DNA of 13,657 nucleotides from Comamonadaceae bacterium (GCA_947374105.1 CANCAO010000013.1:1-13657); one strand, 5' to 3'. Numbered from the stretch's first letter, positions 6,060 through 13,433 are shown. A program made the numbers and translations. The notes: generated from the letters alone by a model not told the origin.

Positions 6060-8000
6060 ATGACCGACACTTTTGACGTGACGGGCGACTTTTCGCCTGT
6101 TGATTCCCTTTCTATCACTTCCGATATCGCCACAGACATCACCACCGATGTCGCCGCTGAGCCCGAAGTGACTCTGCCCAACGGCTTTGTCACCATCGGC
6201 TTGGCCCCTGAGCTGGTGCAAGCCTGTACCGACCTGGGTTACACCCAGCCCACAGCTGTGCAGACGCAAGTCATCCCCATGGCTTTGCCGGCCGTCGTTG
6301 AAGGCAACACGCCCCAGAAATTCATCGACCTGATGGTCTCCAGCCAGACCGGTAGCGGCAAGACGGCGGCTTTCTTGCTGCCCGTGCTGCACACCCTGCT
6401 CAAGCAGAACGCCGACGCAGAAGCCAAAGAGCGCGCCGACTTTGAACAAGCGGTGGCCGACGCTGCTGCCAAAGGCGAAGCCCCACCGAAGCGCGCCAAG
6501 CGCAAAGACCCCACCAATGCACGCAACTTCAAAGCACCGACACCCGGCGCGCTGATCTTGTGCCCCACGCGTGAACTCGCCCAGCAAGTCGCGCACGACG
6601 CGATTGACTTGGTCAAGCATTGCCGTGGCCTGCGCGTGGCCAGCGTGGTGGGCGGCATGCCTTACCAGTTGCAAATTGCCAAGCTGCAAAACGCCGACCT
6701 GGTGGTTGCTACACCGGGCCGCTTGCTGGATCTGCAACGCTCCATGCAAATCAAACTCGATCAGGTTCAGTTCCTGGTGGTGGACGAAGCCGACCGCATG
6801 TTGGACCTCGGTTTCTCCGACGATCTGGCCGACGTTAACCAGCTCACCATTCAGCGTCGCCAGACCATGATGTTCAGCGCCACGTTTGCGCCGCGCATTC
6901 AGCAGTTGGCCATGCGCGTGATGCGTGACAACGGCGCTTCTGCCAAGAAGATCCAGATCGACAGCCCACAAGAAAAACACGCCAACATCAAGCAAGTGCT
7001 GTTCTGGGCCGACAACGCCCAACACAAGCGTCAGTTGCTCGACCATTGGTTGCGTGACGCCACCATCAACCAAGCCATTGTGTTTGCCAGCACCCAAATT
7101 GAGTGCGACGGCTTGGCCAATGACTTGCAGCAAGACGGCTTTGACGCTGTGGCTCTGCACGGTGCCCTGAGCCAAGGTTTGCGTAACCGCCGCCTGATGG
7201 CGCTGCGCCAAGGTCAAGTGCAAATTCTCGTGGCGACAGACGTGGCTGCACGCGGCATTGACGTGCCCACCGTCACCCACGTCTTCAACTTCGGTCTGCC
7301 CATGAAGGCAGAGGACTACACCCATCGCATTGGCCGCACGGGTCGTGCAGGCCGTGACGGCTTGGCCATCACCTTTGCTGAGTTGCGTGATCGTCGCAAG
7401 ATTTTCGACATCGAGGCCTACAACCGCCAGCCGATCAAGGCTGAAGTGGTCCCCGGCATGGAGCCCAAGCAACGCGTGCCTGATTCACGCCCGGGCGGTA
7501 ACTTTGGTGGCCGTGATAGCCGTGGCGGTAACGATAACTTCTCGCGCGAGCGCAAATTTGGCGGTGGCCGCCCCAGTGGTGGTGGTGGATTTGGCGGCGG
7601 TGGCTTCGGCGGCGACCGCGCACCTCGTGCCGGTGGTTTCGGTGCTGACCGCGCTCCGCGTGAAGGTGGCTTCGGTGGTGGTAGTTCAGGCGGTGGTTTC
7701 GGTGGCGGCAATGACGGCGCCCGTGATGGCCGCAGCTACGAGCGCAAAGGCGGCTTCAACGACCGCTTCGCAGGCGATAATCGCCGCGACGCTGCACCGC
7801 GCGGTGATTTCGCCCCTCGCGGTGACTTTGCCCCGCGCGGTGAATTCGCACCGCGCAAGCCTTCCTTTGACAAGCCTGCATTTGGTAAACCCATGGGTAT
7901 CAAGTCTGGTTTTGCCAAGCCTGCAGGCCATGCCGGTAACGGCGGCAAAGTGTTCGTGCCGCGTGATGCGGCCAAGCGCCCCGCCAAGCCAGCGCGTTGA
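6060..8000 (+). CDS. DEAD-box ATP-dependent RNA helicase (RhlE/CsdA-like) with Gly/Arg-rich tail
   Basis: 646 residues. Helicase motifs in order: a Q-motif region (GF..GLAPELVQACTDLGYTQP, about 42-64), I SQTGSGKT (95-102), Ia PTRELAQQ (169-176), Ib TPGR (218-221), II DEAD (242-245), III SAT (273-275), IV VFAS (341-344), V ATDVAARGID (392-401) and VI HRIGRTGR (422-429). All key residues for ATP-dependent RNA unwinding are present. Unusual parts are an acidic N-terminal extension (1-40), a charged insert of about 45 residues between motifs I and Ia (116-160), and a C-terminal tail (475-646) of FGG/RGG-type repeats with three copies of APRG[D/E]F. Such tails bind RNA and promote phase separation in other helicases. 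The ATG at 6060 is chosen; the frame is open to a TTG at 6012, which lacks a ribosome binding site. Likely role: ribosome assembly or cold-adapted RNA remodelling. Confidence 0.93.
   Translation: MTDTFDVTGDFSPVDSLSITSDIATDITTDVAAEPEVTLPNGFVTIGLAPELVQACTDLGYTQPTAVQTQVIPMALPAVVEGNTPQKFIDLMVSSQTGSGKTAAFLLPVLHTLLKQNADAEAKERADFEQAVADAAAKGEAPPKRAKRKDPTNARNFKAPTPGALILCPTRELAQQVAHDAIDLVKHCRGLRVASVVGGMPYQLQIAKLQNADLVVATPGRLLDLQRSMQIKLDQVQFLVVDEADRMLDLGFSDDLADVNQLTIQRRQTMMFSATFAPRIQQLAMRVMRDNGASAKKIQIDSPQEKHANIKQVLFWADNAQHKRQLLDHWLRDATINQAIVFASTQIECDGLANDLQQDGFDAVALHGALSQGLRNRRLMALRQGQVQILVATDVAARGIDVPTVTHVFNFGLPMKAEDYTHRIGRTGRAGRDGLAITFAELRDRRKIFDIEAYNRQPIKAEVVPGMEPKQRVPDSRPGGNFGGRDSRGGNDNFSRERKFGGGRPSGGGGFGGGGFGGDRAPRAGGFGADRAPREGGFGGGSSGGGFGGGNDGARDGRSYERKGGFNDRFAGDNRRDAAPRGDFAPRGDFAPRGEFAPRKPSFDKPAFGKPMGIKSGFAKPAGHAGNGGKVFVPRDAAKRPAKPAR
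7794..7859 (+). repeat. 18-bp tandem repeat encoding APRG[D/E]F
   Basis: Three in-frame 18-bp units (7794-7811, 7812-7829, 7830-7847) and a partial fourth (7848-7859, APRK). Units differ at synonymous third positions, so the repeat is maintained at protein level or is old. It extends the looser Gly-rich repeats at about 7560-7720. Confidence 0.85.
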
Positions 8001-8026
8001 TTCGTACGACTGATCGAATAAAACAC

Positions 8027-8076
8027 ACCCTGATTAAAAAATAGGCCTGCAACCTATGGCCTAATACAGGGTTTTT
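8027..8076 (+). terminator. Composite hairpin after helicase, possible terminator
   Basis: Inner stem TAGGCC (8042-8047) / GGCCTA (8058-8063) and outer arms ACCCTG (8027-8032) / CAGGGT (8067-8072), separated by unequal internal loops, followed by a short T-run (8072-8076). On the other strand the inner stem is followed by six Ts. It could attenuate transcription between the helicase and the small basic protein; imperfect, so moderate confidence. Confidence 0.42.
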
Positions 8077-8097
8077 ACGCAACTACAGGAACCTCAA

Positions 8098-8268
8098 ATG
8101 GGTAACAAAATCGTCACCGAAGCAGATCGCAAAGCCACTCCTAAACCGAAGCCGTTGCCCGGCATGAGCCCGACCGCTGTGGGTCATGGTCAAAAGGTCA
8201 GTCTTGAGCGTGGCAAAGCCACGCGCAGCAAGAAAAACCCAGGCAAGCGTCCTTCCAAAGGCGGTTAA
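8098..8268 (+). CDS. Small basic protein of unknown function (56 aa)
   Basis: A short reading frame just downstream of the helicase with a good Shine-Dalgarno (AGGAA at about 8087-8091, ACAGGAACCTCAA before the ATG) and an intrinsic terminator right after the stop. The product begins MGNKIVTEADRKATPKPKP and ends RSKKNPGKRPSKGG. It is rich in Lys/Arg and Pro, has no hydrophobic segment or cysteine, and is probably disordered and cytoplasmic, perhaps nucleic-acid binding. It is not a frame shadow of another gene. The 97-bp spacing from the helicase and the shared terminator suggest co-transcription or a cold-shock-like partner. I do not recognise a named family. Confidence 0.78.
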   Translation: MGNKIVTEADRKATPKPKPLPGMSPTAVGHGQKVSLERGKATRSKKNPGKRPSKGG

Positions 8269-8294
8269 TCTGCCGCATGGTTGGTTCTGCCCCT

Positions 8295-8322
8295 AAAAAA
8301 GCCCTCTGCTGAGGGCTTTTTT
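8295..8322. terminator. Bidirectional intrinsic terminator
   Basis: Perfect stem GCCCTC (8301-8306) / GAGGGC (8311-8316) with a TGCT loop, six Ts after it (8317-8322) and six As before it (8295-8300), so it works in both directions. It ends the small basic protein transcript from the left and the Bug-protein unit from the right. Confidence 0.92.
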
Positions 8323-8337
8323 ACGTCTATAGGCTGC

Positions 8338-9324
8338 TTAGGTGTCGAGCTGAATATGGCGCTCTTTCGCCAGCTTGCTCCAGCGGGCGATATCGGTTTT
8401 GACGAAGGTGGCAAAAGCTTCTGGGCTCATGGGGCGCAATTCCACCGCTTCGCTGGAGAGCTTTTCTCTGAAATCGGCCTGATTCAAGACTTGGTTCAAG
8501 GCTTCGTTGAGTTGTTTGACCACCGCCGGTGCCACGCCTGCTGGCCCCATGACGCCATACCACTGCTGCGCGTCAAAACCTTTCAAGCCCGCTTCTTCAA
8601 ACGTGGGCACATCCTTGAGCAAAGGGTGGCGGTGTGTGCCTGTAACCGCCAGGGCGCGAATACGACCGCTGCGGATGTGCGGCAGCCCGCCCGCCAAGCT
8701 GGGGAACATGGCCTGTGTCTGGCCGGAAATTAAATCGGTAAACGCAGGTGCAATGCCCCGGTAGGGGATGTGCAGCATGAAGGTATCGGTTTGCAACTTG
8801 AACAACTCGGCCACTAGGTGCGTGAGTGAGCCTTGCCCGCCGGAGCCATATGATACTTTGCCGGGGTTTTTGCGCAGGTAATCGACAAAGCCTTTGACAT
8901 CGCTCATGGGAAGCGCTGCATTCACGCACAAGATGTTGGGCGTAGTGCCGATCAGGCCCACCGGTGTGAAGTCGCGCAGCGCGTCATAGGGCAGCTTGCG
9001 CGTGGCGGGTGCCGTGCCATGCGTGCCCACATAGGCTTGCATCAGCGTGTAGCCATCAGGCACGGCGCGCGCCGTGGTTTGTGAGCCAATGACACCACCG
9101 CCGCCGCCCAGGTTGTCCACCACCATGGGCTGGCCCAGCAGGCGGCCCATGCGTTCACACACGGCGCGCGCAATCATGTCGGCACCACCACCCGCCGCCA
9201 GCGGCAGGATGTAGCGAATCGGCTTGCTGGGGTAGTTGCTTTGCGCCTGTGCTTGTGTCAGATGGGGCAGAAAGCCGAGTAGTGGCACGGCTGATGTGGC
9301 GCAGAGAAGGGTTCGACGTTGCAT
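8338..9324 (-). CDS. Bug-family tripartite tricarboxylate transporter substrate-binding protein (TctC-like)
   Basis: A periplasmic solute receptor of 328 residues. The N-terminus (MQRRTLLCATSAVPLLGFLP, cleavage likely near 26-28) is a signal peptide. The mature start SNYPSKPIRYILPLAAGGGADMIAR and the region SYGSGGQGSLTHLVAELF are characteristic of Bug proteins, as is HIPYRGIAPAFTDLISGQ. These receptors bind carboxylates or other small anions by closing around the ligand; some feed TctAB permeases, but very many in this lineage are orphans, and none is present here. It is the last gene of the three-gene unit, 38 bp after the methyltransferase. No good Shine-Dalgarno is seen before the ATG (CCACC only). 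Ligand unknown. Confidence 0.93.
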   Translation of the reverse strand: MQRRTLLCATSAVPLLGFLPHLTQAQAQSNYPSKPIRYILPLAAGGGADMIARAVCERMGRLLGQPMVVDNLGGGGGVIGSQTTARAVPDGYTLMQAYVGTHGTAPATRKLPYDALRDFTPVGLIGTTPNILCVNAALPMSDVKGFVDYLRKNPGKVSYGSGGQGSLTHLVAELFKLQTDTFMLHIPYRGIAPAFTDLISGQTQAMFPSLAGGLPHIRSGRIRALAVTGTHRHPLLKDVPTFEEAGLKGFDAQQWYGVMGPAGVAPAVVKQLNEALNQVLNQADFREKLSSEAVELRPMSPEAFATFVKTDIARWSKLAKERHIQLDT

Positions 9325-9362
9325 GGTGGTTTTATAGGGTCTCTAGGGTCGTAGAGGATGGC

Positions 9363-10517
9363 TCAAGCCTGACCCCAAACGCGCTGTGCCACCTCCACCA
9401 CACGCGCCAGTTTGCGCCACTGGTCATCGGCTGTGATGATGTTGCCCTCCACTGTGCTGGCAAAGCCGCATTGCGGGCTGATGGCCAAGTCTTCCCGCGG
9501 CACGAGCTTGCTGGCGCTGTCAATGCGGCGCATCAGGTCGTCGGCGCTCTCAAGTTGACCACGTTTGGTGGTGACCAAACCTAGCACCACGCGCACGCCA
9601 CGTGGTACATGGCGTAATGGCTCAAAGTCGCCAGAGCGCTCATCGTCATATTCCAGCAGGAAGTGATCGACCTTGAGCCCACCCAGCACGCTCTCCGCAA
9701 TGCGCTCGTAGCCGCCCTCGGCAATCCAGCCGCTGCGCGAGTTGCCCCGGCAGACGTGGATGCCAATGGCGGTGTCGGGGCGTCGCTCGCTAATGCATTC
9801 GTTGGTCAAGTCCACATAGCGGCGCAAGCGGGCGTCCGGGTCGTCCCCCGCAGCCACCACCTCGGCGCGCATGCGTTCGCTGATGAAGTAAGTCATCAAG
9901 GGGTCGTCGATCTGGATGTAGCGGCACCCCTGTGCCTCCAGCGCGGCAATCTCGGCGCGATAGACCTTAGCCAAATCGGCAAAAAATTCTTCAATGTCCG
10001 GGTAAGCCTGCTGGGACACCGCCGCGCGCCCGCCGTGGAAATGCAGGCGCGTGGGCGAGGGCAGTGTGACCTTGGGCGCGCGCGTGGTGACGCTGTTGAG
10101 AAAAGCAAAATCTGGTGCTGTGATGGGCGCTGCGGCGTGCACGCGCCCGGTCGTCAGCACATTTTTGGGCACGTACTGCCAGCCATGGTCGTGATCGTCA
10201 TGGCTGTGGTCGTGCCCATGATCGTCTGCGACCGAGGGGGCTACAAAGGCCTGACCCGGATCACCATCCCTAATCTCCACCCCGCTGAGCCCCGCCACAA
10301 AATCAATCCACCAGTTCTCACGGCGAAACTCACCATCAACCACCACGTTGTAGCCGATGCGCTCCTGCTCGGCCACGATGTGGCGGATGGCCGCGTCTTC
10401 TGCGCTGCGCAAGGCTGCGTGCTTGATCTCACCCTTTTGATGCTGCGCACGCGCCTGAATTAACTCGGGCGGGCGCAACAGGCTACCGACTTGGTCGGCA
10501 CGAAAAAATGGTTTCAT
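9363..10517 (-). CDS. MetE-like zinc methyltransferase (cobalamin-independent methionine synthase, catalytic-domain type)
   Basis: 384 residues, comprising only the C-terminal-type barrel of MetE (COG0620/YxjG-like), with no N-terminal MetE half. The family moves a methyl group onto a zinc-bound thiol. The N-terminal RADQVGSLLRPPEL, the segment YNVVVDGEFRRENWWIDF and the zinc ligands are all visible: H254 and C256 in GIHVCRGNSRSGW, E289 in FLLEYDDERSGDF, and C350 in AISPQCGFAST. An unusual feature is a histidine-rich insert at 98-113 with six His in 12 residues (100, 102, 104, 106, 109, 111), between GQAFVAPSVA and YVPKNVL. It may be a metal-binding loop. It lies between two periplasmic binding proteins, 15 bp after the upstream one. 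The methyl donor and acceptor are unknown, so I would not call it methionine synthase. Confidence 0.88.
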   Translation of the reverse strand: MKPFFRADQVGSLLRPPELIQARAQHQKGEIKHAALRSAEDAAIRHIVAEQERIGYNVVVDGEFRRENWWIDFVAGLSGVEIRDGDPGQAFVAPSVADDHGHDHSHDDHDHGWQYVPKNVLTTGRVHAAAPITAPDFAFLNSVTTRAPKVTLPSPTRLHFHGGRAAVSQQAYPDIEEFFADLAKVYRAEIAALEAQGCRYIQIDDPLMTYFISERMRAEVVAAGDDPDARLRRYVDLTNECISERRPDTAIGIHVCRGNSRSGWIAEGGYERIAESVLGGLKVDHFLLEYDDERSGDFEPLRHVPRGVRVVLGLVTTKRGQLESADDLMRRIDSASKLVPREDLAISPQCGFASTVEGNIITADDQWRKLARVVEVAQRVWGQA

Positions 10518-10532
10518 CAGGGGTGTCGATTT

Positions 10533-11705
10533 TTACTTCGAACGTGGTGGGTCGCGCACATCTTTGTGCTCATCAAACTCGACGTTGTACAGCGCACCGT
10601 CTTTGCGTTCCACCTTGCGGATGTACACGCTTTGCACGATGTCGCGTGTGTTGGCATCGATGTAGATTTGTCCGCGTGGGCTCTCAAAAATTTGCCCCTT
10701 CATGGCCGCCAACAGAGCATCACCGCCGCCTTTGCCACCGGTCTTTTTAAGCGCTTCGTAGATCAGGTGCATGCCGTCATAGCCTGTCACAGCCACCACA
10801 TTGGGGCGCATGTTCTTGTTGGCCTTTTGGAAAGCCTCCACAAACTTTTTGTTTACTGCTGATGGGTGTGCTGTGGAGTAGGGGTAGGAGGTGACCACGC
10901 CCATGGCGGCATCACCCATGGAGTTCAGGATGTCATCGTCCACCACATCACCCGTACCAATCAGGCGAATGCCGGCTTTGGCCAAGCCGCGTTCGGCAAA
11001 CTGGTTCATCACGGCGGTGCCTATGCCCGACGGCACAAACACAAACAGCGCATCAGGTGCCAAGTCGCGCACCTTTTGCAGGAAGGGTGCAAAGTCAGGG
11101 TTGCGCACCGGCACGCGGATTGACTCGATGATCTGCCCGCCGTTGAAGATGAATCGCTCACGGAAGGTGCGCTCGGCGTCCAGGCCAGGGCCATAGTCCG
11201 ACACCAAGGTGACGACCCGTTTGATTTTGTTCTTTGGTGCCCAATCGGCAATGCCCAGGGTGATCTGTGGCAGGGTCATGGAGACGCGCACCATATAGGG
11301 CGAGGCATCAATCACGGCCGATGTAGCAGCCAGCATGTTGACCATAGGCGTCTTGGACTGGGTGGCCACGGGTGCTGTGGCCAGTGCCAGCGGTGTCAAG
11401 CCAAAACCGGCCAGCACGTCCACCTTCTCATTCACCACCAGTTCTTGGGCCAGGCGCTTGGTCACGTCTGGCGTGCCTGTGTCGTCTTTCAGGATCAGCT
11501 CGACCTTGCGCCCGGCAATCAAGCCACTGTTCTGCGCCATCCAGAGGCGAGCCCCGGCCTCCATCTGTTTGCCCGTTGACGCGAAAGGCCCGGTCATGGG
11601 CGCCAGCAGTCCGATTTTGAACGGAGCCTGCTGTGCTGATGTGTGCAAAGACGCCAGCGCAAAGGGTGCGGCTGCAATGGCCTTGATGACGGAACGCTTA
11701 TCCAT
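10533..11705 (-). CDS. Branched-chain amino acid-type ABC transporter periplasmic binding protein (LivJ/HAAT family)
   Basis: A 390-residue periplasmic receptor of the hydrophobic amino acid transporter group. The signal peptide is at about 1-24 (KRSVIKAIAAAPFALASLH, then Ala-Gln). The mature region KIGLLAPMTGPFASTGKQM and LILKDDTGTPDVTKRLAQEL with VDVLAGFGLTP are typical of the family. The ATG at 11705 is chosen because AAGGAG lies 6 nt upstream; the frame is open to a TTG at 11720, but that reads through the Shine-Dalgarno itself. It is the first gene of the three-gene unit. No Liv permease or ATPase is in view, so it is probably an orphan receptor or uses a remote transporter. Such proteins also bind aromatic acids and other carboxylates, so the ligand is open. 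Confidence 0.93.
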   Translation of the reverse strand: MDKRSVIKAIAAAPFALASLHTSAQQAPFKIGLLAPMTGPFASTGKQMEAGARLWMAQNSGLIAGRKVELILKDDTGTPDVTKRLAQELVVNEKVDVLAGFGLTPLALATAPVATQSKTPMVNMLAATSAVIDASPYMVRVSMTLPQITLGIADWAPKNKIKRVVTLVSDYGPGLDAERTFRERFIFNGGQIIESIRVPVRNPDFAPFLQKVRDLAPDALFVFVPSGIGTAVMNQFAERGLAKAGIRLIGTGDVVDDDILNSMGDAAMGVVTSYPYSTAHPSAVNKKFVEAFQKANKNMRPNVVAVTGYDGMHLIYEALKKTGGKGGGDALLAAMKGQIFESPRGQIYIDANTRDIVQSVYIRKVERKDGALYNVEFDEHKDVRDPPRSK

Positions 11706-11711
11706 GTCTGT

Positions 11712-11717
11712 CTCCTT
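11712..11717 (-). promoter_or_regulatory. Shine-Dalgarno (AAGGAG) of the periplasmic binding protein gene
   Basis: AAGGAG followed by six bases and ATG, which fixes the start of the three-gene - strand unit. The 118-bp gap to the divergent dioxygenase gene presumably holds both promoters, but I find no good -35/-10 pair for either. Confidence 0.7.
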
Positions 11718-11823
11718 CAATTATTGATGGTTCAAAAAAATCCAAGGCCCCGAAACCAGCCCTTGAAAGCGAAGTATCGCACGCTGCAAAACGTTAGACT
11801 TCTCCCGAAAATCGAAAGGAAAA

Positions 11824-12402
11824 ATGATGATCACTCCCGCTGACGCAAACCCCTACACACTCGCTCATTTTGTCGATGACTTCAGAGCCATCGCAGTGAA
11901 CAACAGCGACACCCATGACGTGCTCAAGCGCCTCGCTCCATTAGCCGAAACGCTGGCTGCCTCTGCCGACTTGAAAGCGCGCGTGCGCAAAGACTGCGAC
12001 CCCGTTCAGGGCTTTGCTTTTCAGGTGCTGCATGAAGAGCCCGACCACACCCTGGCCGTGGCCGTGCTCAGCTGGCTCCCCGGCCGCGGCACACCGCCGC
12101 ATGATCACGGCACCTGGGGCTTAGTGGTGGGCGTGGAGGGCGATGAGGTCAATGAATTTTGGAAGCGCACCGACGACGGCAGCCAGAGCGGCCACGCTGA
12201 ACTGCAAAAACTCAGCGAGAAAGTTTTCGCCCCCGGCCAAACCCTGCTGCTCACACCCAACATCATCCACAGCGTGCGCAACGACTCCGACCAGATCAGC
12301 GTCTCCCTGCACATCTACGGCAAAAACGTCAACTTCACCAACCGCTCACGCTTTGACCCGGAGCAGAAAACTGTGACGCCTTGGTTGGTGACCCAGAGTT
12401 GA
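11824..12402 (+). CDS. Cysteine dioxygenase-type cupin, thiol dioxygenase
   Basis: A cupin of 192 residues in the cysteine dioxygenase / 3-mercaptopropionate dioxygenase group, cytoplasmic non-haem iron enzymes that add O2 to a thiol to give a sulfinic acid. The iron ligands are H93 and H95 in PPHDHGTWGL and H149 in NIIHSVRN. The Ser-His-Tyr triad is also present as S161-L-H163-I-Y165 (SVSLHIYG). The cysteine that crosslinks to the tyrosine in eukaryotic enzymes is absent (GL in HDHGTWGL), as in bacterial types. The substrate (cysteine, 3-mercaptopropionate, or another thiol) cannot be told from sequence. The start is ATG at 11824 with AAAGGA just before; ATG 11827 is an equal choice. It diverges from the three-gene unit and is followed 24 bp later by the dehydratase. 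Confidence 0.87.
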   Translation: MMITPADANPYTLAHFVDDFRAIAVNNSDTHDVLKRLAPLAETLAASADLKARVRKDCDPVQGFAFQVLHEEPDHTLAVAVLSWLPGRGTPPHDHGTWGLVVGVEGDEVNEFWKRTDDGSQSGHAELQKLSEKVFAPGQTLLLTPNIIHSVRNDSDQISVSLHIYGKNVNFTNRSRFDPEQKTVTPWLVTQS

Positions 12403-12404
12403 CC

Positions 12405-12420
12405 CCTATGAAAGCATAGG
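12405..12420 (+). repeat. Perfect hairpin covering the ribosome binding site of the dehydratase
   Basis: CCTATG (12405-12410) / CATAGG (12415-12420) with an AAAG tetraloop, directly after the dioxygenase stop and 6 nt before the dehydratase ATG at 12427. The 3' arm contains the only Shine-Dalgarno-like AGG, so the hairpin could limit translation unless opened by coupled ribosomes or temperature. The role is an inference. Confidence 0.5.
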
Positions 12421-12426
12421 TTTGCC

Positions 12427-13394
12427 ATGACTGAGTTGACCCTCCCCACCTACGCCGACGTGGTTGCCGCCGCAGACCGCCGCAAGGCCACGCCCACCAT
12501 ACACCCGTGCTGCGCTCGCGCACGGCGGATGAAATGCTGGGGGCCAACGTGTTCTTCAAGTGTGAGAATTTTCAACGCATGGGGGCTTTCAAGTTTCGGG
12601 GCGCGTTCAATGCCTTGTCGCGCTTTGACGCGGTGCAGCGCCGCGCTGGGGTGGTGACGTTCTCATCCGGCAACCATGCTCAGGCCGTGGCCTTGTCGGC
12701 TCGCATCCTGGGCATGCCCGCCACCATTCTGATGCCCAGCGACGCGCCGCAAGCCAAGATTGACGCCACGCGGGGCTATGGGGGCGAGGTGATTTTGTTT
12801 GACCGGTTCAAGGAAGACCGCGAAGCGCTGTTGCAAGCGCTGGCGCGTGAGCGCGGAATGACGATGATCCCGCCGTTTGACCACCCCGACGTCATTGCGG
12901 GCCAAGGCACCGCGGTGAAAGAGTTGCTCGACGAAGTGGGCGAGCTAGACCATTTGTTTGTGTGTCTGGGCGGTGGCGGGCTGCTCAGCGGCTCGGCCCT
13001 GTCGGCCCGCGCCTTGTCACCGCGCTGCAAAATTTATGGCGTAGAGCCCGAGGCGGGCAACGACGGTCAGCAGTCGTTTCGCTCGGGCCACATTGTTCGC
13101 ATACCCACGCCCAAGACGATTGCGGACGGGGCGCAGTCCCAAGCGCTGGGTGAATACACCTTTGCGGTGATCCAGCGCGATGTGGACGACGTGCTCACCG
13201 CCACCGACGCGCAGTTGGTGCAGGCCATGCGCTTCTTTGCCGAGCGCATGAAGATGGTGGTGGAGCCCACCGGCTGCCTGGGCTTTGCCGCAGCCTGCCA
13301 TGCAGGCGTGCCGCTAGCGGGGCAGCGCGTGGGCGTGCTGATCAGCGGGGGGAATGTGGACTTGGGGCGGTTTGGGGAACTGCTTGCGCTGTAG
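12427..13394 (+). pseudogene. Threonine/serine dehydratase family, likely threo-3-hydroxyaspartate ammonia-lyase, with frameshift
   Basis: A fold-type II PLP enzyme split over two frames. Frame 1 from the ATG gives the normal start MTELTLPTYADVVAAADR, then turns to nonsense. The rest of the protein runs in another frame: upstream of the in-frame GTG 12507 this frame already reads GHAHHTPVLRSRTADEM, so the lesion is at about 12481-12488, consistent with loss of one base (restoring an A in GCAAGGCC gives K-G-H). The main part has the PLP lysine in MGAFKFRGAF (codon 12591-12593), SSGNHAQA, the GGGGLLSG loop, GVEPEAGNDGQQSF, and EPTG / SGGN at the end. GVEPEAGNDGQQ is typical of threo-3-hydroxyaspartate ammonia-lyase and serine racemase-like enzymes. 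Repaired, it would be about 322 residues. Initiation at GTG 12507 would lose about 26 residues, probably harming folding. A sequencing error is the main alternative to a real pseudogene. Confidence 0.8.
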
Positions 13395-13433
13395 CGTTAG
13401 CGGCAACCCGTGGTGAAAACAGCTTTTTGCGTC

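Noticed and set aside
5901..7472. 523-codon open frame on the - strand across the helicase gene
   Set aside because: Antisense shadow: the + strand encodes every helicase motif over the same bases, and the antisense product shows no recognisable domain. GC-rich codon bias keeps this frame open.
7330..8013. 227-codon + strand frame inside the helicase tail
   Set aside because: Alternative frame of Gly-rich repeats giving low-complexity Val/Ala/Ser sequence; no independent start signals.
9663..10463. 266-codon open frame on the + strand opposite the MetE-like gene
   Set aside because: Shadow of a gene with all zinc ligands and family motifs; the product has no domain and includes a run derived from the His-rich codons.
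11706..11720. TTG 11720 as start of the HAAT binding protein
   Set aside because: It would translate the Shine-Dalgarno AAGGAG itself; ATG 11705 has ideal spacing and leaves a normal signal peptide.
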